Source: Roseisolibacter agri (GTDB lineage: Bacteria > Gemmatimonadota > Gemmatimonadetes > Gemmatimonadales > Gemmatimonadaceae). From it: a stretch of 64,000 nucleotides of DNA. The notes under the pieces were generated by a model. It worked only from the letters and a program-made list of their open reading frames with translations, did no database searches and was not told where the DNA came from. Where the stretch lies: contig NZ_BRXS01000005.1 in assembly GCF_030159095.1 (NCBI RefSeq), forward strand, positions 593,050 to 657,049, given 5' to 3'. The translations under genes were made by a program, and so were the position numbers. This document shows positions 56,640 through 64,000 of the stretch, in pieces (within the stretch, counting starts at the first letter, position 1; every line of letters starts with the position of its first letter).

Positions 56640-57770
56640 TCAGGGCCGCCAGACGTCCCAGCGGCCGCGGAGGCCGTGCACCATCGCCACCGCGGCCGCC
56701 GCCTGCATCGACCCGAGCTGGATCGCCAGCCCGCGCAGGCGGCGCGCGACGGGGTCGGGGCCGACCGCCAGCCAGAGCGCGCCCACCGCGGCGGCCGCGG
56801 CCAGCCAGACGGCGTACGGGCCGGCCGCGCGCCACGCCAGCGCGAGCGTCGCGATCCCCACCATCGCCAGCGCGAAGGGCAGCAGCAGCCGCAGCAGCTT
56901 GTGGCAGAGGAACTGGAGCCAGATCGGGTTCCGCCACGGCGCCAGCACGCCCGGCAGCCACGCGCACAGCTGATAGTTGCCGGTCAGCGTGCGCACCTTC
57001 CGGTGGAACTCCTGCTTCGCGCCCACCCGCCGCGTCTCGTGCGCGTAGGCATCCGCGACGAAGCCCACGCGCCGTCCCTCGAGCGCCAGCCGCATGGGCA
57101 CGAAGACGTCGTCGAGGATCAGGCCGGCCGGCAGCGGCTGCCAGAGCGACCGCCACATCGCGTACACCGATCCGCTGACCCCCACGGCCGAGTGCAGCCG
57201 CGACTCGGCGTCGCGGAGCGCCAGCTCGTAGCGGGAGTAGAGGCGGAAGAGCGAGGCGCGGTCGTCCGCGGGGAGGAGCAGGCGGCCCGACGTGGTCCCG
57301 AGGCGCGGATCCGCGGCCAGGGCGGCCACCAGCTTGCGGGCGACGCCCGGGTCGAACGCCTGCCGCGCGTCGCTGAAGAGGAGCACGTCGCCCGTCGCGG
57401 CGCGCACGGCGGCGTTGAGCGCGGGGCACTTGCCCCCCGGGTCGTCGCCCGCGACGACGGTGACGCGCGGGTCGGTGGCCTCCAGCAGCGGGAGCAGGGC
57501 AGCCGCGGCCCCCGCGTCGAGGCCGACGACGACGTCGAGCCGGTCCGCCGGGTAGTCCTGCGCCAGGAAGTTCTCGATGCGCGCCCGGACCACCTCCGGC
57601 GCGTCGCGGGTCGCGAGCACGCAGGTGACGCGCGGCCACTCCGCGGGCGCGGGCGCGGCGCCCCGCCGCCCGACCAGCCGCGCCAGCAGCAGGACGACGG
57701 CCGGGTACAGCAGCCACGGGACGACGACGAGCGCGAGCCCGACGAGCAGCAGGACGAGCGCAGGATCCAT
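56640..57770 (-). CDS. Membrane-anchored family 2 glycosyltransferase
   Basis: A 376-residue processive-type glycosyltransferase with an N-terminal membrane helix (about 3-27), a GT-A catalytic domain (WPRVTCVLATRDAPEVV, then ARIENFLAQDYP; GGKCPALNAAV; DVLLFSDARQAFDPG as the metal site; LILDDVFVPMRL as the probable catalytic acid block) and two to four C-terminal helices. EFHRKVRTLTGNYQL stands where processive synthases carry the Q/R-x-x-R-W motif, but the Trp is absent. The start is ATG 57770; the open frame upstream is Arg/Ala low complexity. It converges on metH with 28 bases between stops. Confidence 0.85.
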   Translation of the reverse strand: MDPALVLLLVGLALVVVPWLLYPAVVLLLARLVGRRGAAPAPAEWPRVTCVLATRDAPEVVRARIENFLAQDYPADRLDVVVGLDAGAAAALLPLLEATDPRVTVVAGDDPGGKCPALNAAVRAATGDVLLFSDARQAFDPGVARKLVAALAADPRLGTTSGRLLLPADDRASLFRLYSRYELALRDAESRLHSAVGVSGSVYAMWRSLWQPLPAGLILDDVFVPMRLALEGRRVGFVADAYAHETRRVGAKQEFHRKVRTLTGNYQLCAWLPGVLAPWRNPIWLQFLCHKLLRLLLPFALAMVGIATLALAWRAAGPYAVWLAAAAAVGALWLAVGPDPVARRLRGLAIQLGSMQAAAAVAMVHGLRGRWDVWRP

Positions 57771-58251
57771 CGGGCGCGAGCGGGGTGAAGAGGGGCGGCG
57801 AGACGGGGCGGACGCACGACGCCGCGCGTCCGCCCTTCGCATGGTCTCGCCAAGTCTCGCCACGTCGGGGCGCGGGGTGAAGGCGGGGGGCGCCGGCGCG
57901 CGCCGGTGCGCGCCGTCGGGTGTGGCGCGGGACCGACAGGTCGTCGCGGGCGCGACGCACGTCCGGCGCATCGACGGCGCGGAAGCGCGCGCAACGCTGA
58001 CACGCATGAGCAAACGTTCGGCTTGACCGGCACCTTGCTGGGGGCGCACTTTATGACGTCCTGTTCCGACGCCGGGCCGGTGAGCGCTGCCCGGTTCGGG
58101 CGTGGCGCGACGGTTGCGCTTGCCATGGCAACGCGTCTAGTGCAGGCCATCCACGGGATGTCCGCGCGTTCATGACGTGCGTGTTTCCCTGGCTCTTCCG
58201 CCGCCCGGCCTGCGTGCCGGACGTCCTGCTCCGCATCCGTCCCTGGGCATC
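57771..58251. other. Divergent intergenic region upstream of the exosortase operon
   Basis: 481 bases. The left half is GC-rich with overlapping GCGCCGGCGCGC-type palindromes. The right half has lower GC and holds a sigma-54-like site (58103-58118) and a 12-base palindrome TTGCCATGGCAA (58120-58131). No coding sequence is supported, although a GTG-initiated frame from 58177 leads into the next gene. Confidence 0.45.
58103..58118 (+). promoter_or_regulatory. Sigma-54 (-24/-12) promoter candidate for the exosortase operon
   Basis: TGGCGCG-ACGG-TTGCG has the GG (58104-58105) and GC (58116-58117) separated by exactly ten bases. It matches TGGCACG-N4-TTGC at 10 of 11 defined positions. The predicted start would fall near 58129, about 120 bases before the first gene. 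Sigma-54 control by the PrsK/PrsR system is known for exosortase/PEP-CTERM loci in other bacteria. Confidence 0.45.
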
Positions 58252-58794
58252 GTGTTTTCCGACGAGAACCTCCAACGCTACGCCAAGGCGCTGTACCCGG
58301 CCGCCATCCTCCTCGTGCTCGTGCCGCTGGCGGACATCACGCTCCGCTCGTTCGGCGCCGAGGCGGGCTCGCTCCAGTGGCGCTTCGGGACCGTGGGGCT
58401 GCTGTTCGGCAACCTGGGCACCGTCGTGCTCGGCCTGACGCTCACCGGGTTCCTGGCGGCCATCGCCGGGCAGCGCGGGCTGCTGCGCGGGGTGGGCATG
58501 GTCGCGATCCTGCTCGCCGTCGTGCTCGCGGCGCTCCTGGTCCTCTTCGGGCTCGACGCGATCCAGATCCGCCGCCTGGTGGCGCTCCCGATGCGCCGCG
58601 GCATCCTGCTCTCGTCGCTCGGCGCGGCCTTTGCCGCGGTGACGGCGATGATCGCGCTGCTGATCGGCGGTCGTGGGGCGCTCCTCGCCAGCCGCGCCGA
58701 GCGCGGCGTCTCGGAGCGTCGCACCAAGCCCGCGCCGTCGCCGCTGGTGGCGCAGGCCACGGCGCCGCGTCCTCGCGCCGGCGAGCCGGTCTGA
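58252..58794 (+). CDS. Hypothetical four-span membrane protein
   Basis: A 180-residue membrane protein with about four hydrophobic helices (around 12-33, 46-68, 72-100 and 115-135) and a 40-residue basic, Pro/Ala-rich cytoplasmic tail. The GTG at 58252 is preferred because FSDENLQRYAKALYPAAILL starts the protein-like part; a GTG at 58177 would add 25 low-complexity residues. No family is recognised. It is first in the row leading to exosortase and EpsI, with 82 bases to the next start, so an accessory envelope role is suggested by position only. Confidence 0.7.
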   Translation: MFSDENLQRYAKALYPAAILLVLVPLADITLRSFGAEAGSLQWRFGTVGLLFGNLGTVVLGLTLTGFLAAIAGQRGLLRGVGMVAILLAVVLAALLVLFGLDAIQIRRLVALPMRRGILLSSLGAAFAAVTAMIALLIGGRGALLASRAERGVSERRTKPAPSPLVAQATAPRPRAGEPV

Positions 58795-58876
58795 CGGCTG
58801 TGGTCGGGCGCGCCGCGCCCCTCCGCTCGCGGCTCCGCCTCCGCCCCCGCACGCTCCGCCCGCACCCGACTCTGTC

Positions 58877-59866
58877 GTGACCACCGCCTCGCCCCCGATC
58901 CAGTCGACCCTGCTCGACCGCACCCGTACCTGGGTGTCGGTCGAGACGGTGCTGACCGCCGGGCTCTTCGCCGTGCTCTTCGCGCGGCCGCTGCGCCTGC
59001 TCGCGCTCGACTGGTGGAACAACCCGGAGGCGGGGCACGGGCTGCTGCTCGCGCCCCTGGCCCTCTGGTTCGCCTGGAAGGAAGGGCTGTCGGCCCAGGC
59101 GACGCCGAACCGCCTGCTGGGCGGCCTGATCCTCCTGTTCGGCGTCGCGTTCCGCTACCTCGCCGACCTGGCCGCCGAGCTGTTCGTGATGCGGGGCTCG
59201 ATCCTCGTGTCGCTGCTCGGCCTCGTCGTCTGGTACTTCGGCTTCCGCCAGGCGCTGCGCTGGTGGCTGCCGTTCACGCTGCTGGGCCTCTCGATCCCGC
59301 TGCCGGAGCTGATCCTCAGCCGCGTCGCGCTGCCGCTGCAGTTCACGGCCTCGCAGATCGGCGCGTCGCTGCTGGCGTGGCGCGACATCCCGGTGCTGCT
59401 GACCGGCAACGTCATCAAGATCCCCGGCCACGAGCTGTTCGTCGCCGAGGCGTGCAGCGGGCTGCGCTCGCTCACCGCGCTCCTGAGCCTCAGCGTGCTG
59501 CTCGGCGCGATCACGCTGAACAAGGTCGCGAGCCGCGTGCTGCTGCTCGCCGCCGCGGTGCCGATCGCCATCATGCTGAACGGCGTGCGCGTCTTCCTCA
59601 CCGGCTTCCTGGTCTACTTCGTGGACCCGAAGCTGGGCGAGGGCTTCATGAACATCACCGAGGGCTGGCTGATCTTCGTCGTCGCGTTCCTGCTGCTGGG
59701 CGGCGTGGCGTGGGCGTTCGGCCGCGCCGAGCGCTGGTGGCACACGCGCGGGCTGCCGCCCGCGCCGCCGGCGGAGTACGCGGAGGAGTACGACGACCGC
59801 ACCGACCCGGGCGCCGAGGCCCCGGACGCGATCCATCCCGACGAGCAGGCGCCCGCCCATGGCTGA
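58877..59866 (+). CDS. xrt: Exosortase (transpeptidase-like), with altered third active-site position
   Basis: A 329-residue inner-membrane protein with about eight helices, in the exosortase/archaeosortase family that cleaves PEP-CTERM-type sorting tails and attaches proteins to the envelope. The catalytic cysteine is C193 in EACSGLRSL and the conserved arginine R238 in NGVRVF. At the third conserved position, normally H-x3-G-W, this protein has N259-I-T-E-G-W. The start is a GTG at 58877 just before the first helix. It ends in a charged tail overlapping epsI by 8 bases. No PEP-CTERM target protein was found in the window. Confidence 0.9.
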   Translation: MTTASPPIQSTLLDRTRTWVSVETVLTAGLFAVLFARPLRLLALDWWNNPEAGHGLLLAPLALWFAWKEGLSAQATPNRLLGGLILLFGVAFRYLADLAAELFVMRGSILVSLLGLVVWYFGFRQALRWWLPFTLLGLSIPLPELILSRVALPLQFTASQIGASLLAWRDIPVLLTGNVIKIPGHELFVAEACSGLRSLTALLSLSVLLGAITLNKVASRVLLLAAAVPIAIMLNGVRVFLTGFLVYFVDPKLGEGFMNITEGWLIFVVAFLLLGGVAWAFGRAERWWHTRGLPPAPPAEYAEEYDDRTDPGAEAPDAIHPDEQAPAHG

Positions 59867-60542
59867 CCACGTGCGCTTCGTGCCCCCGCTGATGCTGGCG
59901 GCGGGCTGTGCCCTGATCTTCGGCGTCCGCGAGCAGCTCCAGACGCCCTCGCGCGAGCCGATGTCCAAGCTCCGCGTCGACGTGCCCGGCTACACGATGC
60001 AGGACGTCGTCGTGCCCGAGCAGGAGCGCAAGGTCGCCGGCATGAGCGACTACGCGATGCGCGCCTTCGCGCGCGACTCGCTCGACCCGGGCTTCTCGTA
60101 CTACGTCGGCTACTACGACTACCAGCAGCAGGGCAAGACCATCCACTCGCCCAAGAACTGCCTGCCGGGCGCGGGATGGGAGGCGGTGGAGGCGAACCTC
60201 CGCCCGATGAAGTCGGCCGACGGCTCGTCGTTCATCGCCAACCGGTACGTGCTCGCCAACAAGGGTGCGCAGGCGGTCGTGTACTACTGGTACCAGGGCC
60301 GCGGGCGCATCGAGGCGAGCGAGTACAAGGTGAAGTGGCACCTGCTGCGCGACGCGGCGGTCTACGGCCGCACCGAGGAGGCGCTGGTGCGCATCGTCGT
60401 GCCGCTCGACACGCGCCACGCGCGCGGGCCGGAGGACATCGCGCGGCTGCGCGCGTCCGCCGACAGCATCGCCACGTCGGTCGCGGCGCGCCTGGAGCCC
60501 GAGGTGCGGCGCGTGCTCCCGACGCCGCCGGGATCGGCCTGA
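59859..60542 (+). CDS. epsI: EpsI-family exosortase-associated protein
   Basis: A 227-residue protein with an N-terminal membrane anchor or signal (about 7-23) and the EpsI (DUF3485) signature KTIHSPKNCLPGAGWE (about 88-103), then a beta-rich domain with VVYYWYQGRGR. EpsI proteins accompany exosortases, often fused to them, in exopolysaccharide loci and are thought to work in glycan export or anchoring; the biochemical role is unsettled. Its ATG lies inside the end of the exosortase gene, so translation is coupled. Confidence 0.92.
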   Translation: MADHVRFVPPLMLAAGCALIFGVREQLQTPSREPMSKLRVDVPGYTMQDVVVPEQERKVAGMSDYAMRAFARDSLDPGFSYYVGYYDYQQQGKTIHSPKNCLPGAGWEAVEANLRPMKSADGSSFIANRYVLANKGAQAVVYYWYQGRGRIEASEYKVKWHLLRDAAVYGRTEEALVRIVVPLDTRHARGPEDIARLRASADSIATSVAARLEPEVRRVLPTPPGSA

Positions 60543-60576
60543 CGCCGCGCCCCGATCGCCGCGCCCGTCGTCGTCG

Positions 60577-61638
60577 ATGACCACCCCGCTGTCCGTGCAG
60601 GACCCCGACGGCCGCGCCTCCAACGCGCGGCCGTTGCGCGTCGACGTGCTGCTGCCGACGCACAACCGCGCGGAGCTCGTCGGCCGCACGCTCGACACGC
60701 TGCTGGCCGCGCGCCGCCCCGACGGGCTGCAGGCGCGCGTCATCGTCGTCGACAACAACTCGCGCGACGCGACGCGCGCGGTCGTCGAGGAGCGCGCGCG
60801 CCGCGGCGCCGAGGTCGGGCTCCCGATCGTCTACCTGTTCGAGCCGCGCGCGGGCAAGTCGCATGCGCTCAACACCGGCGTCGCGGCCACGGACTGCGAC
60901 GTCATCGGGATGATCGACGACGACGAGGACGTCGAGCCGCGCTGGTTCGAGGCCATCGCGCAGGCGTTCGCGACGCCCGGCGTCGACTACATCACGGGCC
61001 CGTGCCTGCCGCGCTGGGAGATCGACCCGCCGCGCTGGCTGGCCGCCGAGTACGACCCGGTGCTCGGACTGTTCTACGAGGGGGACCGCATCCTCGGCAT
61101 GCCCGACGAGTACCGCGGGCAGATGATGGGCGGCAACGCCGCCGTGCGGCGCGCGCTGCTGATGTCCGCGGGCGGCTACGACGCCTCGCTCGGCCCCTCG
61201 GAGTCGACGCGACAGCTGTCGTGCGAGGACAGCGAGATGCACGAGCGGCTGCGGCGCCTGGGCGCGCGCGGCCAGTACCGGCCGGACTTCATCATCCTGC
61301 ACTTCGTGCCGCGCACGCGGCTCGAGAAGCGCTACCACCGCCGGTGGCACTTCTGGCACGGCGTCTCGCTCGGCGTGCTCGATCGCAAGGCGCCGCACGA
61401 CGTGCCGTACGCGCTCGGCGTGCCGCGCTTCATGGTCGGCGAGGCCGTGCGCGACCTGCTCGGGCTCCTCGGCCTGCGGCGCCTGCCGGGCGACCGTCCG
61501 CGCGAGGCGCGGCGCTTCGGCGCGACGCTGCGCCTGCTCGGCGTCGCCGGGTTCTGGTACGGGCGCAACCGCTTCCGTCCGGCCGCGGCGCCCGCGTCGC
61601 CCGCGACCGCCAGCGTGTCGGCCGGCGCCCCCGCGTGA
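60577..61638 (+). CDS. Family 2 glycosyltransferase
   Basis: A 353-residue GT-A glycosyltransferase: RVDVLLPTHNRAELVGRTLDTL, VVDNNSRD, EPRAGKSHALNTGV, the metal-binding MIDDDEDVEP (about 112-121), a central MGGNAAVRRA and EDSEMHERLRRLGARGQY as the catalytic base region. There are no membrane helices. It follows epsI by 34 bases on the same strand and so belongs to the exosortase/EPS operon. It presumably adds one sugar to the exported glycan. Confidence 0.9.
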   Translation: MTTPLSVQDPDGRASNARPLRVDVLLPTHNRAELVGRTLDTLLAARRPDGLQARVIVVDNNSRDATRAVVEERARRGAEVGLPIVYLFEPRAGKSHALNTGVAATDCDVIGMIDDDEDVEPRWFEAIAQAFATPGVDYITGPCLPRWEIDPPRWLAAEYDPVLGLFYEGDRILGMPDEYRGQMMGGNAAVRRALLMSAGGYDASLGPSESTRQLSCEDSEMHERLRRLGARGQYRPDFIILHFVPRTRLEKRYHRRWHFWHGVSLGVLDRKAPHDVPYALGVPRFMVGEAVRDLLGLLGLRRLPGDRPREARRFGATLRLLGVAGFWYGRNRFRPAAAPASPATASVSAGAPA

Positions 61639-61645
61639 CGGCGGC

Positions 61646-62857
61646 ATGACCGCGCCCGCGACGGTCCTGTTCGCGCACAGCGGTCGCGACTGGATCCGGG
61701 GCAGCGAGCGCTGCCTGCTCGACCTGATCGCGCGGCTGGACCGCACGCGCTTCACGCCGGTGCTCGCGTGCGAGAGCCGCGTGCTGGCCGACGCGGCGGG
61801 CGCGCTGGGCGCGGAGATCGAGCACGTGCCCGAGTGGCGCGACGGCTGGCGGCCGCCGATGGAGCAGGTGCGCCGCGTGCAGCGCATCGTGCAGGCGCAC
61901 GGCGTGCGCCTGGTGCACGCGAACAACCTGATCCCGATCCCGTCGGTGCTGCCCGTCGCGCGCTCGGGCGGGATCCCGGTCGTCGCGCACATCCACCTGA
62001 TGATGACGCGCGAGGAACGGCTGCACTCGTGGCTGCACCAGGCGGCGGCGATCGTCGGCGTCAGCCGCCACGTGGTGGCCGGGCTGCTGGACGACGGGAT
62101 GCCGCCGTCGCGCGTGCACGTCGTCTACAACGGCATCGACCGATCGCGCCTCGACGCGGGCAACGCGTGCGCGCTGCGCACGTCGCTCGGCATCGCGCCG
62201 CATGCGTTCGTGGCGACCGTCGTCGGCTCGCTGATCGAGATCAAGGGACAGCGCGTCATCATCGACGCCATCGGCGCGCTGCGCGCGGCGGGGGTGGACG
62301 CGCACCTGCTGATGGTCGGCGACGGCGAGGCGCGGCCCGCGCTCGAGGCGCAGGCGGCCGCGCTGGGGCTCACGGGGCACGTGCACGTCCTCGGCGAGCG
62401 CGGCGACGTGGGCGCCATGCTGCGCGACGCGACCGACGTCGCCGTGACCGCGTCGCGCATGGAGGCGTTCCCGCTCAACGTGCTCGAGGCGCAGTACGCG
62501 CGCGTGCCGGTCGTCGCCAGCGACATCCCCGCGCACCGCGAGGGCGTCGTGGTCGATGCGACGGGGCTCCTCTTTCCGCCGGGCGACGCGGGCGCGCTGG
62601 CCGCGCACCTCGCGGCGCTCGCGACCGCGCCGGATCGGCGTCGCGCGATGGGGGAGGCGGGGCACGCGCGCGTGCTGGAGCGCTTCCTCGTCGAGCGGTA
62701 CGCGGACGAGTTCCAGGCGCTGTACCGCGCGCTGCTCGCGGAGCCCGCGTCGCGGCACGGCTGGCGCGGGAGCGTGTGGCCGGCCGCGTACGGCGAGTGG
62801 ATCCGGGGCGCCGTGGGCCGCCGTCTGGCACGCGTGCGCCACCGTGCTCGGGCGTGA
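61646..62857 (+). CDS. Family 4 glycosyltransferase
   Basis: A 403-residue GT-B glycosyltransferase using a nucleotide sugar. The N-terminal acceptor domain has FAHSGRDWIRGSERCLLDL. The C-terminal donor domain begins after VHVVYNGID (about 150-158), with VGSLIEIKGQRVIIDAI, LLMVGDGEARPAL and the E-x7-E motif in EAFPLNVLEAQ. It is 7 bases after the preceding glycosyltransferase and is the last gene of the exosortase/EPS row. A hairpin at 63009-63027 could end the transcript. Confidence 0.92.
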   Translation: MTAPATVLFAHSGRDWIRGSERCLLDLIARLDRTRFTPVLACESRVLADAAGALGAEIEHVPEWRDGWRPPMEQVRRVQRIVQAHGVRLVHANNLIPIPSVLPVARSGGIPVVAHIHLMMTREERLHSWLHQAAAIVGVSRHVVAGLLDDGMPPSRVHVVYNGIDRSRLDAGNACALRTSLGIAPHAFVATVVGSLIEIKGQRVIIDAIGALRAAGVDAHLLMVGDGEARPALEAQAAALGLTGHVHVLGERGDVGAMLRDATDVAVTASRMEAFPLNVLEAQYARVPVVASDIPAHREGVVVDATGLLFPPGDAGALAAHLAALATAPDRRRAMGEAGHARVLERFLVERYADEFQALYRALLAEPASRHGWRGSVWPAAYGEWIRGAVGRRLARVRHRARA

Positions 62858-63008
62858 CGTCCGTTTCGGCGGCTCGTCCATCCGACGAGGTGATCCGGCA
62901 GGTGCCGTGACGTCCGACACGTCCCACGCGCGCAGGCCGCCTCGAACGTCCCCTTCAGCGTGTGACGGCTTCGCCGCGGCTCGCGAGTTCGGCTCCCGGA
63001 TCTAGACT

Positions 63009-63027
63009 TCCCCGACACGGTCGGGGA
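63009..63027. terminator. Hairpin downstream of the GT4 gene
   Basis: TCCCCGAC (63009-63016), loop ACG, GTCGGGGA (63020-63027): a perfect 8-bp stem located 150 bases after the GT4 stop and before the riboswitch. It may separate the EPS operon transcript from the riboswitch-controlled one. Confidence 0.45.
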
Positions 63028-63103
63028 CGGGGGACGTCGGACGAAGGTCGTGAACGCGCCGTCGCATCCCACCACGATCGGCAGTGATCGCGCCTCCTTG
63101 GGA

Positions 63104-63200
63104 GGTTGCGACAAAGGCAAACCCGGCGAAAGCCGGCGACGCAAAGCCACGGGGCTACCTCCGACTCCCCTCTGGGATCGGTCACGCCAGCCGGGCCGCC
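63104..63200 (+). ncRNA. Cyclic-di-GMP-I riboswitch (GEMM-I)
   Basis: The conserved core is clear: AAAGGCAAAC (63113-63122), a GAAA-capped stem (CCGGC 63123-63127, GAAA 63128-63131, GCCGG 63132-63136), then GACGCAAAGCC (63138-63148). A second stem region follows (ACGGGGCTACC onward), and CAGCCGGGCCGCC closes at about 63188-63200. These are the hallmark ligand-binding and tetraloop features of the GEMM-I class that senses cyclic di-GMP. Outer boundaries are approximate. It lies 24 bases upstream of the lectin lipoprotein start. Confidence 0.92.
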
Positions 63201-63207
63201 GCACCCT

Positions 63208-63219
63208 TCTCTTCGGAGA
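63208..63219 (+). promoter_or_regulatory. UUCG hairpin covering the Shine-Dalgarno
   Basis: TCTC (63208-63211), TTCG (63212-63215), GAGA (63216-63219). The loop and 3' arm contain GGAG (63215-63218), the ribosome-binding site of the gene starting at 63224. It could be the riboswitch expression platform, controlling translation. Confidence 0.55.
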
Positions 63220-63223
63220 GCAG

Positions 63224-64000
63224 ATGTACTACTCCTCTTTCGCGAGAACATTGCTTCTCGCCGGCGTGCTCGTTCTTGGTGCCGCGTGTTCGTCGGACGA
63301 GAGCATCACGAACGCACGCAGCGATCTGCTGCGCGGGACCAACTCCGGTCCGCGTGAGCTCGTGAGCGCGGTCCGGGCGCGCTCGCTGGTGATCCACACC
63401 ACGGCGAACCGCTGCCTGAACGTCGCCGGCGGCGAGACTGGCCCGGGCGGCGCGGTGATCCTGTGGGACTGCGTGGACGGGGAGACGGCCAATGAGCGCT
63501 GGACGCTGCCGGCGGTCGGGCAGGCCGGTGAGGTGAAGGTCTACGGCTACCTCTGCCTGGCGGCCGCGGGCACGGAGGCGGGCGCGCGGCTGACCACCGC
63601 GTGGTGCGAGGGGCAGGCGACGCAGCGCTGGACGCTGACGAGCGCGGGCCAGCTGCAGCAGGCGGGCGGTGCGCTGTGCGCGGCGCCCGCCGGGGGCGCG
63701 ACGGCGAACGATTCGCGCATCGTGCTGGCGGCCTGCGGCAGCGCGGCCAGCTGGCGCGTTGCGGCGACGGCCGGTGCGGTGCCCGAGGTGTCCGCGCCGG
63801 CCGAGACGCCCGCGACGGCGCCCAGCGCGGCGGTGCCTGCTGGGCCGCTGCAGCTGCGGAACGACGCGGCGGGGCGGTGCCTGAACGTCGCCGGCGCCGC
63901 GACGAACGCCGGGGCGCCGGTGATCGTCTACGACTGCGCCGGGGGCGTGGCGAACGAGCGCTGGAGCGTGGGCGCGGTGGGCCAGGCGCAGGAGGTGCGC
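63224..64000 (+). CDS. Lipoprotein with ricin-type beta-trefoil lectin domains (partial, runs off window)
   Basis: The first 259 residues of an open frame with no stop before the window end. Signal and lipobox are LVLGAAC (C22). A ricin-type trefoil domain covers about 55-180, with NRCLNVAGGETGPGGAVILWDC and NERWTL, then YLCLAAAG and TQRWTL, then ALCAAP and ASWRV as the three sub-repeats. An Ala/Pro-rich linker (183-206) leads to a second trefoil beginning GRCLNVAGAATNAGAPVIVYDC. Such domains bind carbohydrates. A catalytic domain could lie beyond the edge. The c-di-GMP riboswitch in its leader indicates control by that second messenger. Confidence 0.88.
   Translation, partial: MYYSSFARTLLLAGVLVLGAACSSDESITNARSDLLRGTNSGPRELVSAVRARSLVIHTTANRCLNVAGGETGPGGAVILWDCVDGETANERWTLPAVGQAGEVKVYGYLCLAAAGTEAGARLTTAWCEGQATQRWTLTSAGQLQQAGGALCAAPAGGATANDSRIVLAACGSAASWRVAATAGAVPEVSAPAETPATAPSAAVPAGPLQLRNDAAGRCLNVAGAATNAGAPVIVYDCAGGVANERWSVGAVGQAQEVR

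Larger units (their letters stand above)
62858..63223. other. Leader region with terminator and riboswitch
   Basis: 366 bases between the GT4 gene and the lectin lipoprotein gene. An 11-base direct repeat (CGTGACGTCCG at 62853-62863 and 62906-62916) lies at the left. A hairpin (63009-63027), a c-di-GMP-I riboswitch (63104-63200) and a Shine-Dalgarno hairpin (63208-63219) follow. A -10-like CTAGACT occurs at 63002-63008 without a clear -35. Confidence 0.6.

Noticed and set aside
58023..58056. TTGACC ... TTTATG as a sigma-70 promoter of the exosortase operon
   Set aside because: Spacing between the boxes is too long (over 20 bases) for a standard promoter.

Overview
The window is very GC-rich DNA from a diderm (Gram-negative type) bacterium. 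A Bacteroidetes-style SusC/SusD pair, several TonB-dependent and FadL-type outer-membrane proteins, many secreted zinc peptidases and amidohydrolases, and a high-GC genome with long antisense open frames together suggest Gemmatimonadota. That assignment is inference: there is no rRNA or other phylogenetic marker here. No mobile element, CRISPR array, tRNA or rRNA gene was seen.

Layout. 0-6.5 kb: an HD-domain protein, then a SusC-SusD outer-membrane uptake operon behind a C-rich leader, and a small secreted protein. 6.5-11.5 kb: a TetR-controlled tripartite efflux operon (TetR, TolC, EmrA-like and EmrB-like genes, the first three joined by ATGA overlaps) with two copies of a TetR-type operator. 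11.6-16.5 kb: a minus-strand operon of polX, nth, two paralogous glycosyltransferases, a cyclophilin and a 57-residue membrane protein. 16.5-22.7 kb: a structured gene-free region, a hydrolase, a lipoprotein, and an ECF sigma / FecR anti-sigma / STN-type TonB receptor signalling operon. 22.7-37.7 kb: catabolic and secreted enzymes (HDAC-like, M28, CPBP, M42, two amidohydrolases), a HEAT protein, a frameshifted cobalamin-binding-like gene, DMT and half-size TauE transporters, and a FadL / SGNH-lipase pair. 37.9-50.5 kb: surface polysaccharide genes (Wzt/Wzm ABC exporter, FkbM and class I methyltransferases, glycosyltransferases) interrupted by an acyl-CoA dehydrogenase and an Ig-domain metalloprotease lipoprotein. 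50.7-56.6 kb: divergent homocysteine-methyltransferase/MTHFR fusion and metH. 56.6-64 kb: a glycosyltransferase, then an exosortase/EpsI/glycosyltransferase operon, then a c-di-GMP-I riboswitch in front of a ricin-type lectin lipoprotein that runs off the window.

The most interesting region is 58.1-64 kb. A sigma-54-like promoter candidate precedes the exosortase operon. The exosortase has Asn at the position usually held by its third conserved residue, His. The neighbouring lectin lipoprotein has a clear c-di-GMP aptamer followed by a UUCG-capped hairpin that covers its Shine-Dalgarno sequence. This suggests c-di-GMP-controlled envelope or extracellular-matrix remodelling.

A second theme is structural. 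Many gene ends carry long, often perfect inverted repeats (18-30 bp arms) without a T-tract. Three gene-free regions (16.58-16.87, 29.12-29.29 and 31.88-31.99 kb) hold larger nested or repeat-built dyads.
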